Shown here piece by piece: positions 48,813-59,559 of a stretch of DNA of 64,000 bases. Where the stretch lies: assembly GCA_003290165.1 (NCBI GenBank), contig QNQO01005767.1, positions 62,001 through 126,000 of the forward strand, read 5' to 3'. Position 1 is the stretch's first letter; each line of letters begins with the position of its first letter. The notes beneath the pieces were generated by a model, which did no database searches, was not told where the DNA came from, and saw nothing but the letters and a program-made list of their open reading frames with translations. Source of the stretch: Berberis thunbergii. Lineage: Eukaryota; Streptophyta; Magnoliopsida; Ranunculales; Berberidaceae. A program made the translations under genes and the position numbers.

Positions 48813-48890
48813 ATCAGCCATGGTGGTTTGAATAAAAGAGGAGCTCATGACGACAGCTAGAAGAAGCATTGTTGCACATGCCACTTTCAT
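48813..48890 (-). pseudogene. GASA/snakin exon 1 relic
   Basis: The minus strand reads MKVACATMLLLAVVMSSSFIQTTMAD, the signal-peptide exon of the local GASA genes, in frame and without a stop. No second exon follows downstream. Confidence 0.8.
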
Positions 48891-49659
48891 TTTTTTCATC
48901 CTTACAAATCGAAGAGGTTTTATTTTTATTTTTTTTTAATTTTATTTTCTTAAAAATAGCAGAGTTTTGTATATGGATTTAGAAGAGAAATGAGCATTTG
49001 CTCTTACTTTGGAGAAGTGTTAAAAAAAAGAGATTTGCAAAAACAAAATTTAGGAAATGAGGTATTTTATAGGATGACTGACTGGGGAGATGAGACTTGT
49101 AAAACTAATTAAAGAAATTAATTACAAAACAATACACATGCAAAATTTTATCAAAATAAGCACACAAAAAAAAATCAGTTTATATTGAATCAATAAAATA
49201 AGATTTGAGGAGAAATTAAGGTTAAGATAGCCCTAAAACCAAATGAAACCCAACCTAAGATGGGAAAGTGAGGTTAGGGAACTAAGTTTTACAGATTCTG
49301 TAACCAGGATGATGTAACATCATTGGAGGGGTTTTTTACAACCTCGAGATAGACATAAATATTTTGGGTATTTCATCATTCTTTCACAATCACACCACGT
49401 CACCCTGATTGCAAAAACTGGTTCCTAGCATTCGAAGATTGGATCTAATCTATGAGATTGCAAAATACTAAAAAGAAGAAATGGTGGTGTAAAAAAGTCA
49501 CTGATTTCTGCCATTAATTGATTTAAAATGGACTGAATACATAAGATTATAAAATACCAATTGCATTTTTCACATTAAAAATCTTTTTTACTTTAATATG
49601 TGATCTGAAAAAAAAACATGTAATTTGTTTGTGAATGTAATCTAACGGAGATTGAGTTT

Positions 49660-49996
49660 TTAGACTCATGAATCCTTCAAGAGATTTAAACCATCGATAC
49701 CAAGGTCTTAGACCCATCCGACTTTTCGAACACAACAGCTTCATAATTCCTATCAATAGGTAAATTATCTATAAGAAATTTCGCTTCTTCCGGCTTTGCT
49801 GCTATCACAAGATGAAATTTTTTTTCCGACAACTTCTTGTATTTCACCTTTAGCCACATAATCAAAGCTCAATTTTGTAGTAACGTATTTGTTATATTCA
49901 GATACCGCAAATCTTCTTATTTCTTCAACATGTGGATCCTTTGCATCTTTGATTGACACCCATCCACTAGCAATATTCTCAACAACCGATATTTTT
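49660..49996 (-). pseudogene. Phytocystatin pseudogene
   Basis: The minus strand carries SVVENIASGWVSIKDAKDPHVEEIRRFAVSEYNKYVTTKLSFDYVAKGEIQEVVG. After a frame slip in an A-run it continues AAKPEEAKFLIDNLPIDRNYEAVVFEKSDGSKTL, and a further slip gives FKSLEG. It keeps the cystatin helix (RRFAVSEYN) and a QEVVG loop, which fits QxVxG better than the intact gene at 26573 does. The signal peptide is missing, cut by an adjacent T-rich tract. Confidence 0.85.
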
Positions 49997-50425
49997 TTTT
50001 AGTCTAAACACACAGATTTTTATTGAAAAAATAAGAAAAAATAAATTACAATCATTTCTATATCAAAAAATGCCAAGACATCGTAAAGATGTTAAAAAAA
50101 ACAAACCTCTAAAAAAATTACAAACTAAACCCATCTTTCACAACAGCTAATATTTCATCAGAGAAAAAAAAATGAAATGTTTTTTTTTTTTTTTTTGGTT
50201 CAAACACGAAGAGGTTTATTAATGAAAGAAAGGGAAACAAATTACAAAGAGAGACATTCTTATATCAAGGAATGCCAAGACCCTATGAAAGTGTCAAAAC
50301 CCAACTCCCTAAACAAATTTCATGCAGTACCCATCCTCCACAGCAATTCTCTAATCTCGATAAAGATAGAGTGCTCTGATCTGTTAAGTCCTTCAAATGA
50401 AAAATACACCAGCAAAAAGCAAAAG
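49997..50425 (-). mobile_element. Possible LINE 3' ends, two overlapping copies
   Basis: Two T-runs (about 49990 and 50180-50196) each precede similar sequence with ATTACAA and ATATCAA(A)GAATGCCAAGA-like motifs. Read on the minus strand these resemble 3' ends with poly-A tails of related non-LTR elements. No protein domain was confirmed. Confidence 0.35.
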
Positions 50426-51769
50426 AGACAGATGGAGTTTTCATTTTTTATGGTAGAATTTTGGTTTTTATATGTATTTATAATGTAACCAAATGGCATA
50501 TTCAGTGAATCAGTGGCATAATTTTAAATGAGATTGAATTCATTGAAATGCCTTAATCCAATTTGATTAAAATATAAGATTAATTTTCTACAAATATAGT
50601 TGTTTGTTTCATATTAAACCAATGAGAAAATAACAACAAGAACAAAATGGAGGCGTACCATGATTCATAATAACACTTCAAAGAAGGAATGAGTCTTAAT
50701 TTTTCAGTCGATGACGTATGTTTTTCTGTATATCTCTCTGTAGAAAGGAATTTCAGAAGAAACAAAACACCCGCTCAACTGGAGACCATAACCAGAAGTT
50801 ATAACTGATGGTTTATCAATTATTCCAACTTACCAATTTCTAATTTGGTCCCTCATCAAATTAGAAATTGCTTAAGTGTATCTACATATTAAGCTCATGA
50901 CATTTTTAATACCTTAGCCCAATTAACCATATTAGATCATAATTTATTTGGACTATACTTTAAGGTAGCAACACACATTAAACACATATGTGTGCCCACA
51001 CATGTTGGATTTTTCCAACATAAAACTATTTTAATTGCCTCTGTTGACCAGGAAAAAACACCCTAGCTAACTTATGTGATTAGTAATAAATGAAAGTAAA
51101 ACTACAATTTAAGCTAATTAGGGTGTGTGCATGCTCGATGCACGTGCTTTCCGGTTTGGTATTACAATGAAGGAGCGTGTAGTTTTAGAGAAATGACTTT
51201 TGGAAGGAAAAGTGGCAACCACATTCGTGGTTTAAGTATAGTAGATCAACAATTCTAGTCAGCCAAGTTTGCTAATCACTTTTGGGTCAAGTTTTGGTTT
51301 TTTTTTACAATCATATCCATTCTATAGTTAGTGTTCGCGGTTATGTTTTAAAGAAAATGGGTAAAAAGTGTAAAAAGATAAAGATTTGACCAAAAAGCGA
51401 TAAACCAAATTTATTCATAGTAGATAGATGTAATATAAAATTTTGCTGTAAAATGAACTAGAAAATATAATTTCAAACTTACGAGAATTTCCAATGGGCA
51501 AGCCTAAAAGCCAAATTGAAACCGCAATGCAAAGATTGTAATAAAACATCACAGTATGGTACTATGACTACTCAATGTACAAATTTATGTTTGTTAGTAA
51601 CGCCTAATCTTTTGTTGTGTCTGGAGGTTAAGATAGTGAATGTGTCAATGAGATTGCATTTTCAACAGACATGTCTCAAGTAACGATATTGTCTCCAATT
51701 TAGACACCTGTTGCGTTCGGTTGTGTAGTTTTTTACCAAGTGAGCTTAACTGCCCGAAAAGGCCTAATC
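50426..51769. other. Intergenic spacer with one dispersed repeat
   Basis: A copy of the 40466-type repeat lies at about 51296-51400. No gene was recognised. Confidence 0.4.
51296..51400. repeat. Dispersed repeat, second copy
   Basis: CCATTCTATAGTTAGTGTTC then GGTTATGTTTTAAAGAAAAT. Related to 40466-40545 and to both flanks of the element at 61621. Confidence 0.5.
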
Positions 51770-51935
51770 CATTATATAAACAACCACTCGCCTGCCTTTG
51801 CACACCTATCTTTACACTTCGTGTCACAAAGACCTTTTATATAAACCCGAAACAAAGCACAACCAAGATCAACAATAAAAAAAATGTTTATGAATTAACT
51901 TACTTGAATCAGCCGTGGTGGCTTGAAAGCACACA
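51770..51935 (-). pseudogene. GASA/snakin relic spanning the exon 1/exon 2 junction
   Basis: The minus strand shows the end of exon 1 (QATTADS) with an intact GTAAG donor near 51900. After a short intron it shows the start of the cysteine domain, LCDTKCKDRCAKAGEW (about 51835-51787), which then degenerates into a stop. Confidence 0.75.
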
Positions 51936-52254
51936 GGCTGCTTCCTACCGATCATTTTATTCGATATACCACAATGAATGAATGAATGAATAGTTTAGCT
52001 TCTATCGGGTTTTTTTACCATGCACATACTGAGTCTGCATTGTGGGTTATTCTGAAGACTAACCATGAAAAACAATCTTAGTTTTTATTATAAAATTTCA
52101 ATCACAGTTGTCATTTTTCTTAATTTCAAAACAAAATTATCCTAAATTATTCAAAATCAAATATTTTTGCACTTAAATAACTTGCACAGGCTTATAGCAA
52201 GCTAGTTCATTAATCAATATTAACAAAATTTAGTTTGTGAGGTCAATGAGTTAC

Positions 52255-52310
52255 TAGCTCAACTGATAGACTTGTGACAGATAGTATCATAAATCCAAGA
52301 TTCGATATCA
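52255..52310 (+). mobile_element. SINE-like 5' head (fragment 2)
   Basis: TAGCTCAACTGATAGACTTG, GATAGTATCATAAATCCAAG and ATTCGAT follow the A-box to B-box order seen at 42430. No tail was identified. Confidence 0.35.
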
Positions 52311-52383
52311 TTGCCCAAAACTATCATAAATTTAACTCATAATAATATATTTATCGTGAAATATACTAAATTTCATACATTTT

Positions 52384-52475
52384 ACTCTTTGAGATGCTTA
52401 AACGAGATCAAGTGCTTAGACCCATCCGGCTTCTCAAACACATTTGCCAAATACTTGTCATCAGAGGGAAAGCTT
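52384..52475 (-). pseudogene. Phytocystatin C-terminal relic
   Basis: The minus strand reads SFPSDDKYLANVFEKPDGSKHLISFKHLKE and a stop, matching the C-terminal strand of the local cystatins (compare VFEKSDGSKTL at 49.7 kb). Upstream sequence is out of frame after a stop. Confidence 0.75.
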
Positions 52476-52629
52476 CAATTCATTGCATGTTGGACCTCTC
52501 TATTTGCATACCCCAACACCTGCAATTTGAGTGGCACCCAAGATGTGCTAAATTCGTGAAAGCACCTACTGACTAATTCAGGAACAAACCATGTTGTTGC
52601 TACATAATTGTCAAGGATCGATGCCAAAC

Positions 52630-52985
52630 TTCTTGATGCAAAGGCAAAATATGCCATTACGGGTCTTCCTAAGAAGAATCGAGAAAGAGCTTTGCTAGCT
52701 GTCGAGGGGAGGAGCGAGGAAACGAGCGAGGGAAATGAGGTGGAGGGGGTGGAAACCGTCCACCCCCCTCGAGATGTGCGCGTGAAAAGTCAACGCTCAC
52801 ATCTCGAGGGGAGTGGACGGTTTCCACCCCCTCCACCTCATTTCCCTCGCTGGTTTCCTCGCTCAAATCCTCGACATTTAGAATTTCTGATCGAGAAATG
52901 CCTCTTGGGGTCCAAATTTGTTGATGCAAAGGCAAAATATGTCATTGCGGGTCTTCCTAAGAATAATCGAAAAATGGACTTGGGG
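52630..52985. repeat. Two-copy 78-bp coding-like repeat split by a hairpin element
   Basis: TTGATGCAAAGGCAAAATAT at 52634 recurs at 52920, with similarity continuing for about 60 bp. With the inserted element left out, the plus strand reads DAKAKYAITGLPKKNR and DAKAKYVIAGLPKNNR in one frame, 26 residues apart. Function is unknown. Both strands are open here, so the true coding strand, if any, is undecided. Confidence 0.55.
52687..52889. mobile_element. Hairpin Mutator-like MITE, 203 bp, with 9-bp duplication
   Basis: Flanked by ATCGAGAAA at 52678-52686 and 52890-52898. GGTGGAGGGGGTGGAAACCG and CCCCCCTCGAGATGTG fold back almost perfectly onto the other half, around a loop near 52785-52800. 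The right end reads TCGACATTTAGAATTTCTG. Confidence 0.85.
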
Positions 52986-53051
52986 TCTATGAGTTATCCA
53001 TGGGTTTGGGCTCAAGGTCTGAGCGACTTTAAAGCGCGTAGTACTTTGTAG

Positions 53052-54044
53052 ATATAAACTCGTATCGTATATATATAGTACATCACCCTCTCTTACCCAA
53101 GTAATGTGAGACTAATCTCCCATTTATATCTTGTCAACCTTTTGAAATCCATAAACTCTTAGGCTTCTCTTGCACCATTCCCTCAAATCCGCACACACAA
53201 TGATATCACACAAAGCCACCCTAACACATGCCCCCACATAAGAAATTTTGCTATCCATCATCACTTCACACTTACGGAACTAATGTCCTTTTTTATGATA
53301 CTTAATTTATCAAAACACAAACCATATAAGACCTCTTGATTTGATTTCCATGAGGTCATATTGTCTCTGTTTGATTCATAAAGGAAGTCCAAAACGCGTT
53401 TTTGAGAGTGAGAGAATCCACTTTTATAAACACATACATGACAGTCTAGGTTGTAAAGAGATTAAACAAACAAGTCCTTATGGTCTCCTGCCTTGAAAAC
53501 TTGTTCATGAAGATCAGAAAAGAAATAAAAGAAATGGAGGCTGATAAAAGATGGTGGCCGGGGAAGATGGACTACGCTCTGCTTTTAGGTCCCATGTCAA
53601 TAAAAAAAGAAGTTCGACGAGGAGATACTGTTGGATATTTCATGAACAAAAAATTATTCAGTTCTTTGTGTTTGATTAGAGTTGACACTCACGTATTGAA
53701 ATACCCTTCTCAAACACTAATCAGTGATCTCTTCCTAAGCTGCGTAAAACTGTTCTTCAATGAACTTATAATTTCGAAAAAAATATTCAACAAATAAATA
53801 GGGGTAACAAAAAATACATAAAAATGCCACACATTTCGGTAGGTATTTGAGAGTTTTGTTACGTTTTATTTAACCTAATTAAGTCAAGTAATTTGGGACG
53901 ATTATGCTCTTAGACACAATTATCATTCATAATTCTAGCATGACACAATTGCATCAGCTCGTCATGGGGTGATTACTCTATCAATAACACTTTAGTTGTT
54001 AATCATAGTATATGAATGAATACAAGGTCATCCACTAGGGCAAA
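53052..54044. other. Intergenic spacer
   Basis: A 105-codon open frame (53480-53797) has no recognised domain and is probably chance. No repeat ends were seen. Confidence 0.35.
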
Positions 54045-54141
54045 GGGGAATTCTAATTGTCGAGGAAACCAACGAGGAAAACAGCGAGGGAGGGATCGTG
54101 ATGCCCTCCCTCACTGATTTCCTCGACAGTTAGCTTTACTT
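54045..54141. mobile_element. Short hairpin Mutator-like MITE, about 97 bp
   Basis: GGGGAATTCTAATTGTCGAG on the left and CCTCGACAGTTAGCTTTACT on the right, with GAGGGAGGG facing CCCTCCCTC. The flanking nonamers AGGGCAAAG and CTTGCAAAG agree at six positions, so borders are approximate. It is the shortest copy in the window. Confidence 0.6.
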
Positions 54142-54394
54142 GCAAAGTTAGCGCATATTTAACTGTGAACTAAACATTGATTTTACGTATGTCTTAAGGC
54201 AATGATTCGAGTTATTATACTAAATAAAAATGCACTATAATCTCCATAATCAAATCTTATCATACACAGTAAACCTCAATAATAGTATTGAATGGATATA
54301 AGAGCATATGAGTATGCATTATTAGTTTTGGGGTCTTGGTGATGGTTCAAATAAGTGATTGACTTGTAGTTGTTGGGTTTTAGCTATTCCATAT

Positions 54395-54665
54395 AGGGTT
54401 GAGAACCCAACCATAATCCAACACGAAGAAAATTGAATCGATTTTAGTTTATATAAACCGTAAATCGTCCAGACCGACTAAAACTGAATCTACTGACTAA
54501 AATAAATATATTATATTATTTTACATATAAAATATATTATTTATTATATATATTTGATCAGTTTAAAATCACTTAATACATATCAATTTTGAATTTTTTA
54601 AAATCGAACAAGTCAAACCAAACGATTCGATTTTGATCGATTCAATCAATTTTTTGTTTAACCCT
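54395..54665. mobile_element. hAT-type MITE (copy 3)
   Basis: Starts AGGGTTGAGAACCC and ends TTGTTTAACCCT, and shares TCGATTTTAGTTTATATAAA and related internal motifs with the copies at 22406 and 25852. The flanking octamers do not match. Confidence 0.55.
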
Positions 54666-55165
54666 AATTTCAATTAAGAAAATGTTCCTTGTGTATTTGA
54701 TCAACTAGGGTTTGTCGGTGGTAGTCAATTTCATATATGAACAAATTGTGGTGGAGGCACCAATGGCTCTAGCTAGGTTGTATTTATGCAGAGCAAAAAA
54801 TCGATCAAGAGTAATCTATCGTTCTTTATTACATGCAAAAGGGATGGGGCTATTATTTTATTTATTTATTTTGTTTTCGTTATCATTCCATCTAAAGAGT
54901 TAGGTTTGGCGTGACAGGGAGCTTCAATACCCTCTATCATCTTAGAGATCTTCATAATTCTTTAATTGAACACAAACACACATAACCCCCTGACACTGAT
55001 CTGGCGCCAGGAGCCTGACTCTCTCGAATTTTTCTTTCTTTATTGCAAATGACAATCAATATTACATTCTTGGAGTGCCACAATTTTTTTTTTTATGTGT
55101 GTTATTTTTCTTTTAAGACATTTAATTTTAGTATTTGATAAAATATCTTTGCATTTTGTCCATTT
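54666..55165. other. Intergenic spacer
   Basis: No gene or repeat recognised. Confidence 0.35.
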
Positions 55166-55353
55166 TCTATTTTCTAAATGTCGAGAAAATGGGCGAGGAA
55201 ACCAGCGAGGGGAGTGAGGTGGAGGGACGAGAGCCATTCACTTCTCTTGAGATGTGTGTGTTGACTTTTTTACACGCATCTCAAGAAAAATGAATGGCTC
55301 CCCTCCCTCCACTTCACTCCCCTCACTGATTTCCTCGACATTTAGAATTCCCC
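55166..55353. mobile_element. Hairpin Mutator-like MITE
   Basis: TTCTAAATGTCGAGAAAATG at the left and TTCCTCGACATTTAGAATTC at the right. GAGGGACGAGAGCCATTCA folds onto TGAATGGCTCCCCTCCCTC around a TTTTTTACAC-containing loop. No clean duplication. It lies 11 bp from the next copy. Confidence 0.75.
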
Positions 55354-55364
55354 TTTACTAATAA

Positions 55365-55553
55365 GAGTGATTCTTAATGTCGAGAAAACGGGCGAGGAAA
55401 TGGGCGAGGAAAGCCACGTGGCGGGGCAGGGACCATCCATCCTGCTCGAAATACGTACCGTCATTTTTGGTGCGTGCATCCCGAGCGAAATGGACGATCC
55501 CCACTCCACCACGTGGCTTTCCTCGCCCGTTTCCTCGACATTAAGAATCACTC
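55365..55553. mobile_element. Hairpin Mutator-like MITE, 189 bp, perfect ends and 9-bp duplication
   Basis: The termini GAGTGATTCTTAATGTCGAG and their exact inverse at 55534-55553 are flanked by TACTAATAA at 55356-55364 and 55554-55562. Arms include GGAAAGCCACGTGG and its inverse. This is the cleanest copy and defines the family's outer end. Confidence 0.92.
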
Positions 55554-56030
55554 TACTAATAAACTCACAAAACATAATATTATATAATATAATTTCTTTA
55601 TTTATTTACACCCCAACTCTCTCTTGAAAACTACCACCAACACTTTCTCTCTCTTCTTCTCCTACTCTCTCCCTTTGCAGTCTCTCTTCTTCACTTGCTT
55701 TTCACTCTGAACTCTCTCTGGTTCTCTCTCTGACACATTCACTTTATCAACCTCTAGAAACACAAATTTTGCTTACTCAATCGATCGATTGGGCTAAAAT
55801 TAAGGTTCGATTTACTGACTCTTTGAAGTTTATGAAGAGAACTCTCACTGCATTGCCTTGTTGGACTAAAGCTTGAGAGGGTATTTACGGTTTTGAATTT
55901 GGATTCTGGGTTTTCAAGGGTTTAGCTTTCTATGGTGAGAAAACAGGGTTTTCGAGAAGACGTAGTGTGAGCCCTCTCACCAGCTCGGTCAAGAGCGAAG
56001 ATCTCAACGAGGAGCTACTCGTCACCGCAA

Positions 56031-57885
56031 ATGACGGGAACGCTACGGAGGCGGAAGAACAACCAGAACTACCATACGGCGGCGAGGGGGCCGGAGCCGT
56101 TGACATCGAGATCTGGTGAGACACTCACGCCATTGATGGAAGGACCTGATCCAGATGGGTCCGAAAATGGGGACTCTAAGAGAGAAGGTTGGGGCCATTG
56201 GATGAAAGGCCAGCTCTCATGTAGGCCGTCCGTTTCTGCCTCGGGATACAAAAGCTCTGATATTCGGCTCCTTCTTGGTGTCATGGGCACACCTCTTGCC
56301 CCGGTTCACGTTAGCACCACTGACCACCTTCCTCATCTCAGTATGAAAGACATTCCCATTGTGAGTTTCTTGGATCTTCATTTATTTATTTTTTTGTTCA
56401 ATTAATATTTTGGCAACCAAGCAAGTCATTAATTGGTGTTGGTTTTTGATAAAGTTGTGGTTGGTGAGTTTTTTTGTATTGGAATTATTTCATATATTCT
56501 GCTTTTTGAAGGTTGGTGAGAGGGTGATCATTCTGATCTTTGATAGTTTTTATTTCTGAAAGATTATTTTTGGTATTTTTTTATATGAGATTTTGATGCT
56601 TCTGATGGTGTATGCAAATGGGTGTCTATGCAAATTAGATTTGCATCTTAAAATAGGTTTTGGGCTGGTGAAGTTAATGCTGTCTCAGACTTTATTAGAA
56701 GCAAATTAGAGGGTAGAAGTTGTTTTCATGGAGCATAGGTGTTAGAGAATGAATAGTAGTTGTTTTCTGTGTTTTTTTGAGATTGTGCGTCGTGGATAGG
56801 GTTTGAACTGATAGATGGGTTTGTGTTGTAGGAAACATCTTCTGCTCAGTATATATTGCAGCAATATACAGCTGCATCTGGAGGGCAAAAGCTTCAGAAC
56901 TCAATTCGAAATGCTTATGCTATGGGGAAAGTGAAGATGTTGGCGTCAGAATTTGAGAATGCTACAAAGGTCATGAGAAATCGGAATGCTTCGAGAGTGT
57001 CCGAGTCTGGTGGTTTTGTGCTCTGGCAAATGTCGCCGGACATGTGGTATGTAGAGCTTGCGGTCGGGGGTAGCAAGGTTCATGCAGGTTGCAATGGCAA
57101 GCTCGTTTGGAGGCACACTCCCTGGCTTGGTGCACATGCTGCTAAAGGGCCTGTTAGACCTTTACGCCGTGCGCTTCAGGTGAATTGCCCCTACTAGTTC
57201 ATGTCCCTTGCTTAAGAATACTTGCATTTGATGTCCGGCCATCCATCTTATCATTTCCAATTTTCAGGGTCTTGATCCAAGAACCACTGCTAGCATGTTT
57301 GCTGATGCTAGGTGCATTGGGGAGAAGAAGGTTAATGGAGAAGGTTGCTTCATTCTTAAGCTCTCTGCCGATCCACAGACATTGAAGGCTAGGAGTGAGG
57401 GACCAGCAGAGATTATAAGGCATGTTTTGTTTGGCTACTTCAGCCAGAGGACTGGGCTTCTGGTCCACATGGAAGACTCGCACCTCACGCGCATCCAGTC
57501 CAATGGAAGCGATGCTGTGTACTGGGAGACCACCATCAATTCCTTTCTAGATGATTATAGACCTGTTGAAGGGATCATGATTGCTCATTCAGGCCGTTCT
57601 GTAGTTACCCTTTTCAGGTTTGGTGAAATGGCCATGAGTCACACTAAGACAAGGATGGAAGAAGCATGGACCATTGAGGAGGTGGCGTTTAATGTACCTG
57701 GCTTGTCCATTGACTGTTTCATTCCCCCAGCAGATATCAGATGCGGTTCCATCAGTGAAAGCTGCGAGCTTCCTCATGGAGAGAGGGTGGAGACCCTTGC
57801 AATTGGAACAGTGCATAGAGCCAAAGTGGCTGCAATGGAGAAGTCACATGATCATGAAAACATTGTATGGAAGGTGGAAGTTTAG
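56031..57885 (+). CDS. DUF620 family protein, 3 exons
   Basis: Exons 56031-56360, 56832-57179 and 57268-57885 join in frame for 431 aa. The N-terminal MEGPDPDGSENGD...GWGHWMKGQLS, SDIRLLLGVMGTPLAPVHVSTTDHLPHLS, the central QYTAASGGQKLQNSIRNAYAMGKVKM...GGFVLWQMSPDMWYVELAVGG and the C-terminal HLTRIQSNGSDAVYWETTINSFLDDYRPVEGIMIAHSGRSVVTLFRFGE are characteristic of the plant DUF620 family, whose biochemical role is not established. No signal peptide or membrane span is evident. The ATG at 56031 is the first in the family frame. A CT-rich leader precedes it (55600-55760). The next frame is open upstream to about 56117 but does not match the family. Confidence 0.92.
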
Positions 57886-57987
57886 ATATTGGCAGGTGGT
57901 GGATCAGAACATATTGTTAGGTAGTCCTAATTCACCGATACAGTAGAAGGAGCTGAAGTAGGAGCTACGCTGATTGAGTTCTATTTT

Positions 57988-58133
57988 GCTGGGTTTTTAT
58001 AGGATCCCATAACCTATCAACAAGGTGCGACCTACCGGTCAACACCATAAGAAAGTAACTATGCACCGGCGCGTCTCGAACCTAGGATGTGGGGGATAAA
58101 CCCACACAGCCCTAACCACTCAACCATAGCGCC
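57988..58133 (-). mobile_element. tRNA-derived SINE
   Basis: Read on the minus strand from 58133, it starts GGCGCTATGGTTGAGTGGTT (A box) and has GGTTCGAGACGC (B box, near 58070). It ends in GGATCCTATAAAAACCC (near 57993-58009), the same tail as the SINE at 28912. It lies just downstream of the DUF620 stop codon, probably in or near its 3' untranslated region. Confidence 0.75.
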
Positions 58134-59393
58134 ATTGGCCCTGGGTGAGTCTTTATACTCAATACAGAAACCACAACAGACTGGTCAGTTTTCCGTCGGG
58201 CGGAGCAGATGGAGCTTTGTTTTTTCAGTGTATCTTCCATATAGGAAGGATCATCGCAATACTTTGGTTATCTCATGGGGAGGGACCACTAACCACCAGT
58301 AATTCTACTAATCTTTTTAGCTTTTAATTAAACATTCCTGGAACAGTGGTAATGACAGAAACTTGACCACTACTCCGGTTATGTTAACTCTCGTATTGAG
58401 CGTTTCAGTCATTTATTTCCAACAGTGTGGTTTTATTAGAGTCGGTCGGTGTGGTTTGATTGACGTAGAAGTCGTTTTGGGATCGAGGACGAAAGGGATA
58501 CATCTGAATCTCTCTGGGAAGATGGGTGGTAGGATTAAGAGGTAAAAACCCAGTTTTTTCTTACCTACTGAAACTCCTGTTTCTGGTTTAGAGATTGTGC
58601 TAATGCTGATGCTTAGCAAAAGATGTAAATAAAACTCTGTTTCATCAGATATTGAATGCATTATAAAGATATATTTAATTCTGTCTTCTCTTCATTCTTG
58701 TTTCATTATTTCTCAATGTTACATTGTTCTGTACCATTTTTTACTCCATGAATTGGTTTTTTGAGAGCTCTAATATGTTCTTCACTGAGATTTGGGCAGG
58801 CGATGTGTTGTGGTTAGTGGAGTACCCCTTACTACTTTGCCTTTTTCTAACCATTGTTGACTTAAAAAAACACATGAATGAGGTGGTGGGGATGACTGAG
58901 CTTAGCTATTGTGCATCATTTGAGGCAAAGCAAAGGCAGCTTGTAATGTATGAGAAAGAAAATATCATTGCAGTGTGGGGCATGGGATTAAAGCCACCCC
59001 ATGTGGTTCTCTCTTTACCTCCACTGGGTAGATTCTCATATAGATATGATTCTTAATGAGCATGGATGACTGAGCTCTCCATTTCTCGCTTTCAGACAAT
59101 GCAATTCAATGTGCTCTCCTTTCTAATCTATCTATAGAATTTAAGAGACATCCTACTCAAGTACTATAGATCATTGGGTTACCTCTGAAACAGGGCATTG
59201 TCAAAAGTGAACAAATAAAAATCATCCGAGTGGATATGAAGTGTTTGTAGTCTGATTGTAACACCAATCTCACAATGTCAACAATCAAGATTACCATGTT
59301 AATCAAACTGTGTATTTTAACGGTATCAAGGTTTTCATGTTCTTGAATCAGTTTTTATGGGAATTGACATTGATTAGTCTTCTGTTAATCTGT
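58134..59393. other. Region downstream of the DUF620 gene
   Basis: A 110-codon open frame at 58724-59056 has no recognised domain. No transposon ends were seen. Confidence 0.35.
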
Positions 59394-59402
59394 TTATTAG
59401 TC

Positions 59403-59550
59403 GAGCTTGGCTAACTGACGAGGAAAACAGCGAGGGAGGACCCTCCATCTCCCTCGCGATGAGTGCGTTCCATCCCTTGCACGCATCGCGAGGGGAATGG
59501 AGGGTCCTCCCTTCCTCCCTAGCTGGTTTCCTCGACAATTAGAATTCTCC
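59403..59550. mobile_element. Hairpin Mutator-like MITE, 148 bp, with 9-bp duplication
   Basis: Flanked by TTATTAGTC at 59394-59402 and 59551-59559. GAGGGAGGACCCTCCAT and CCCTCGCGATG fold onto CATCGCGAGGGGAATGGAGG and GTCCTCCC. The right end is TCGACAATTAGAATTCTCC. Confidence 0.85.
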
Positions 59551-59559
59551 TTATTAGTC

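Noticed and set aside
53480..53797. 105-codon ORF as a gene
   Set aside because: No family motif, no homologous neighbour and no introns or leader evidence. Consistent with chance in AT-rich DNA.
54036..54150. Perfect 9-bp duplication around the 97-bp hairpin
   Set aside because: Only six of nine positions agree, so it was not counted among the bordered copies.
55933..56117. Alternative N-terminal frame of the DUF620 gene (RRRSVSPLTSS...)
   Set aside because: It ends in a stop at 56117 and cannot join the conserved exons, while the frame from 56031 runs through them.
58065..58133. tRNA gene on the minus strand
   Set aside because: A and B boxes are present, but the sequence continues into a SINE body and shared tail and I could not form a proper acceptor stem.
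58724..59056. 110-codon ORF downstream of the DUF620 gene
   Set aside because: No recognisable domain. It may be untranslated or intergenic sequence.
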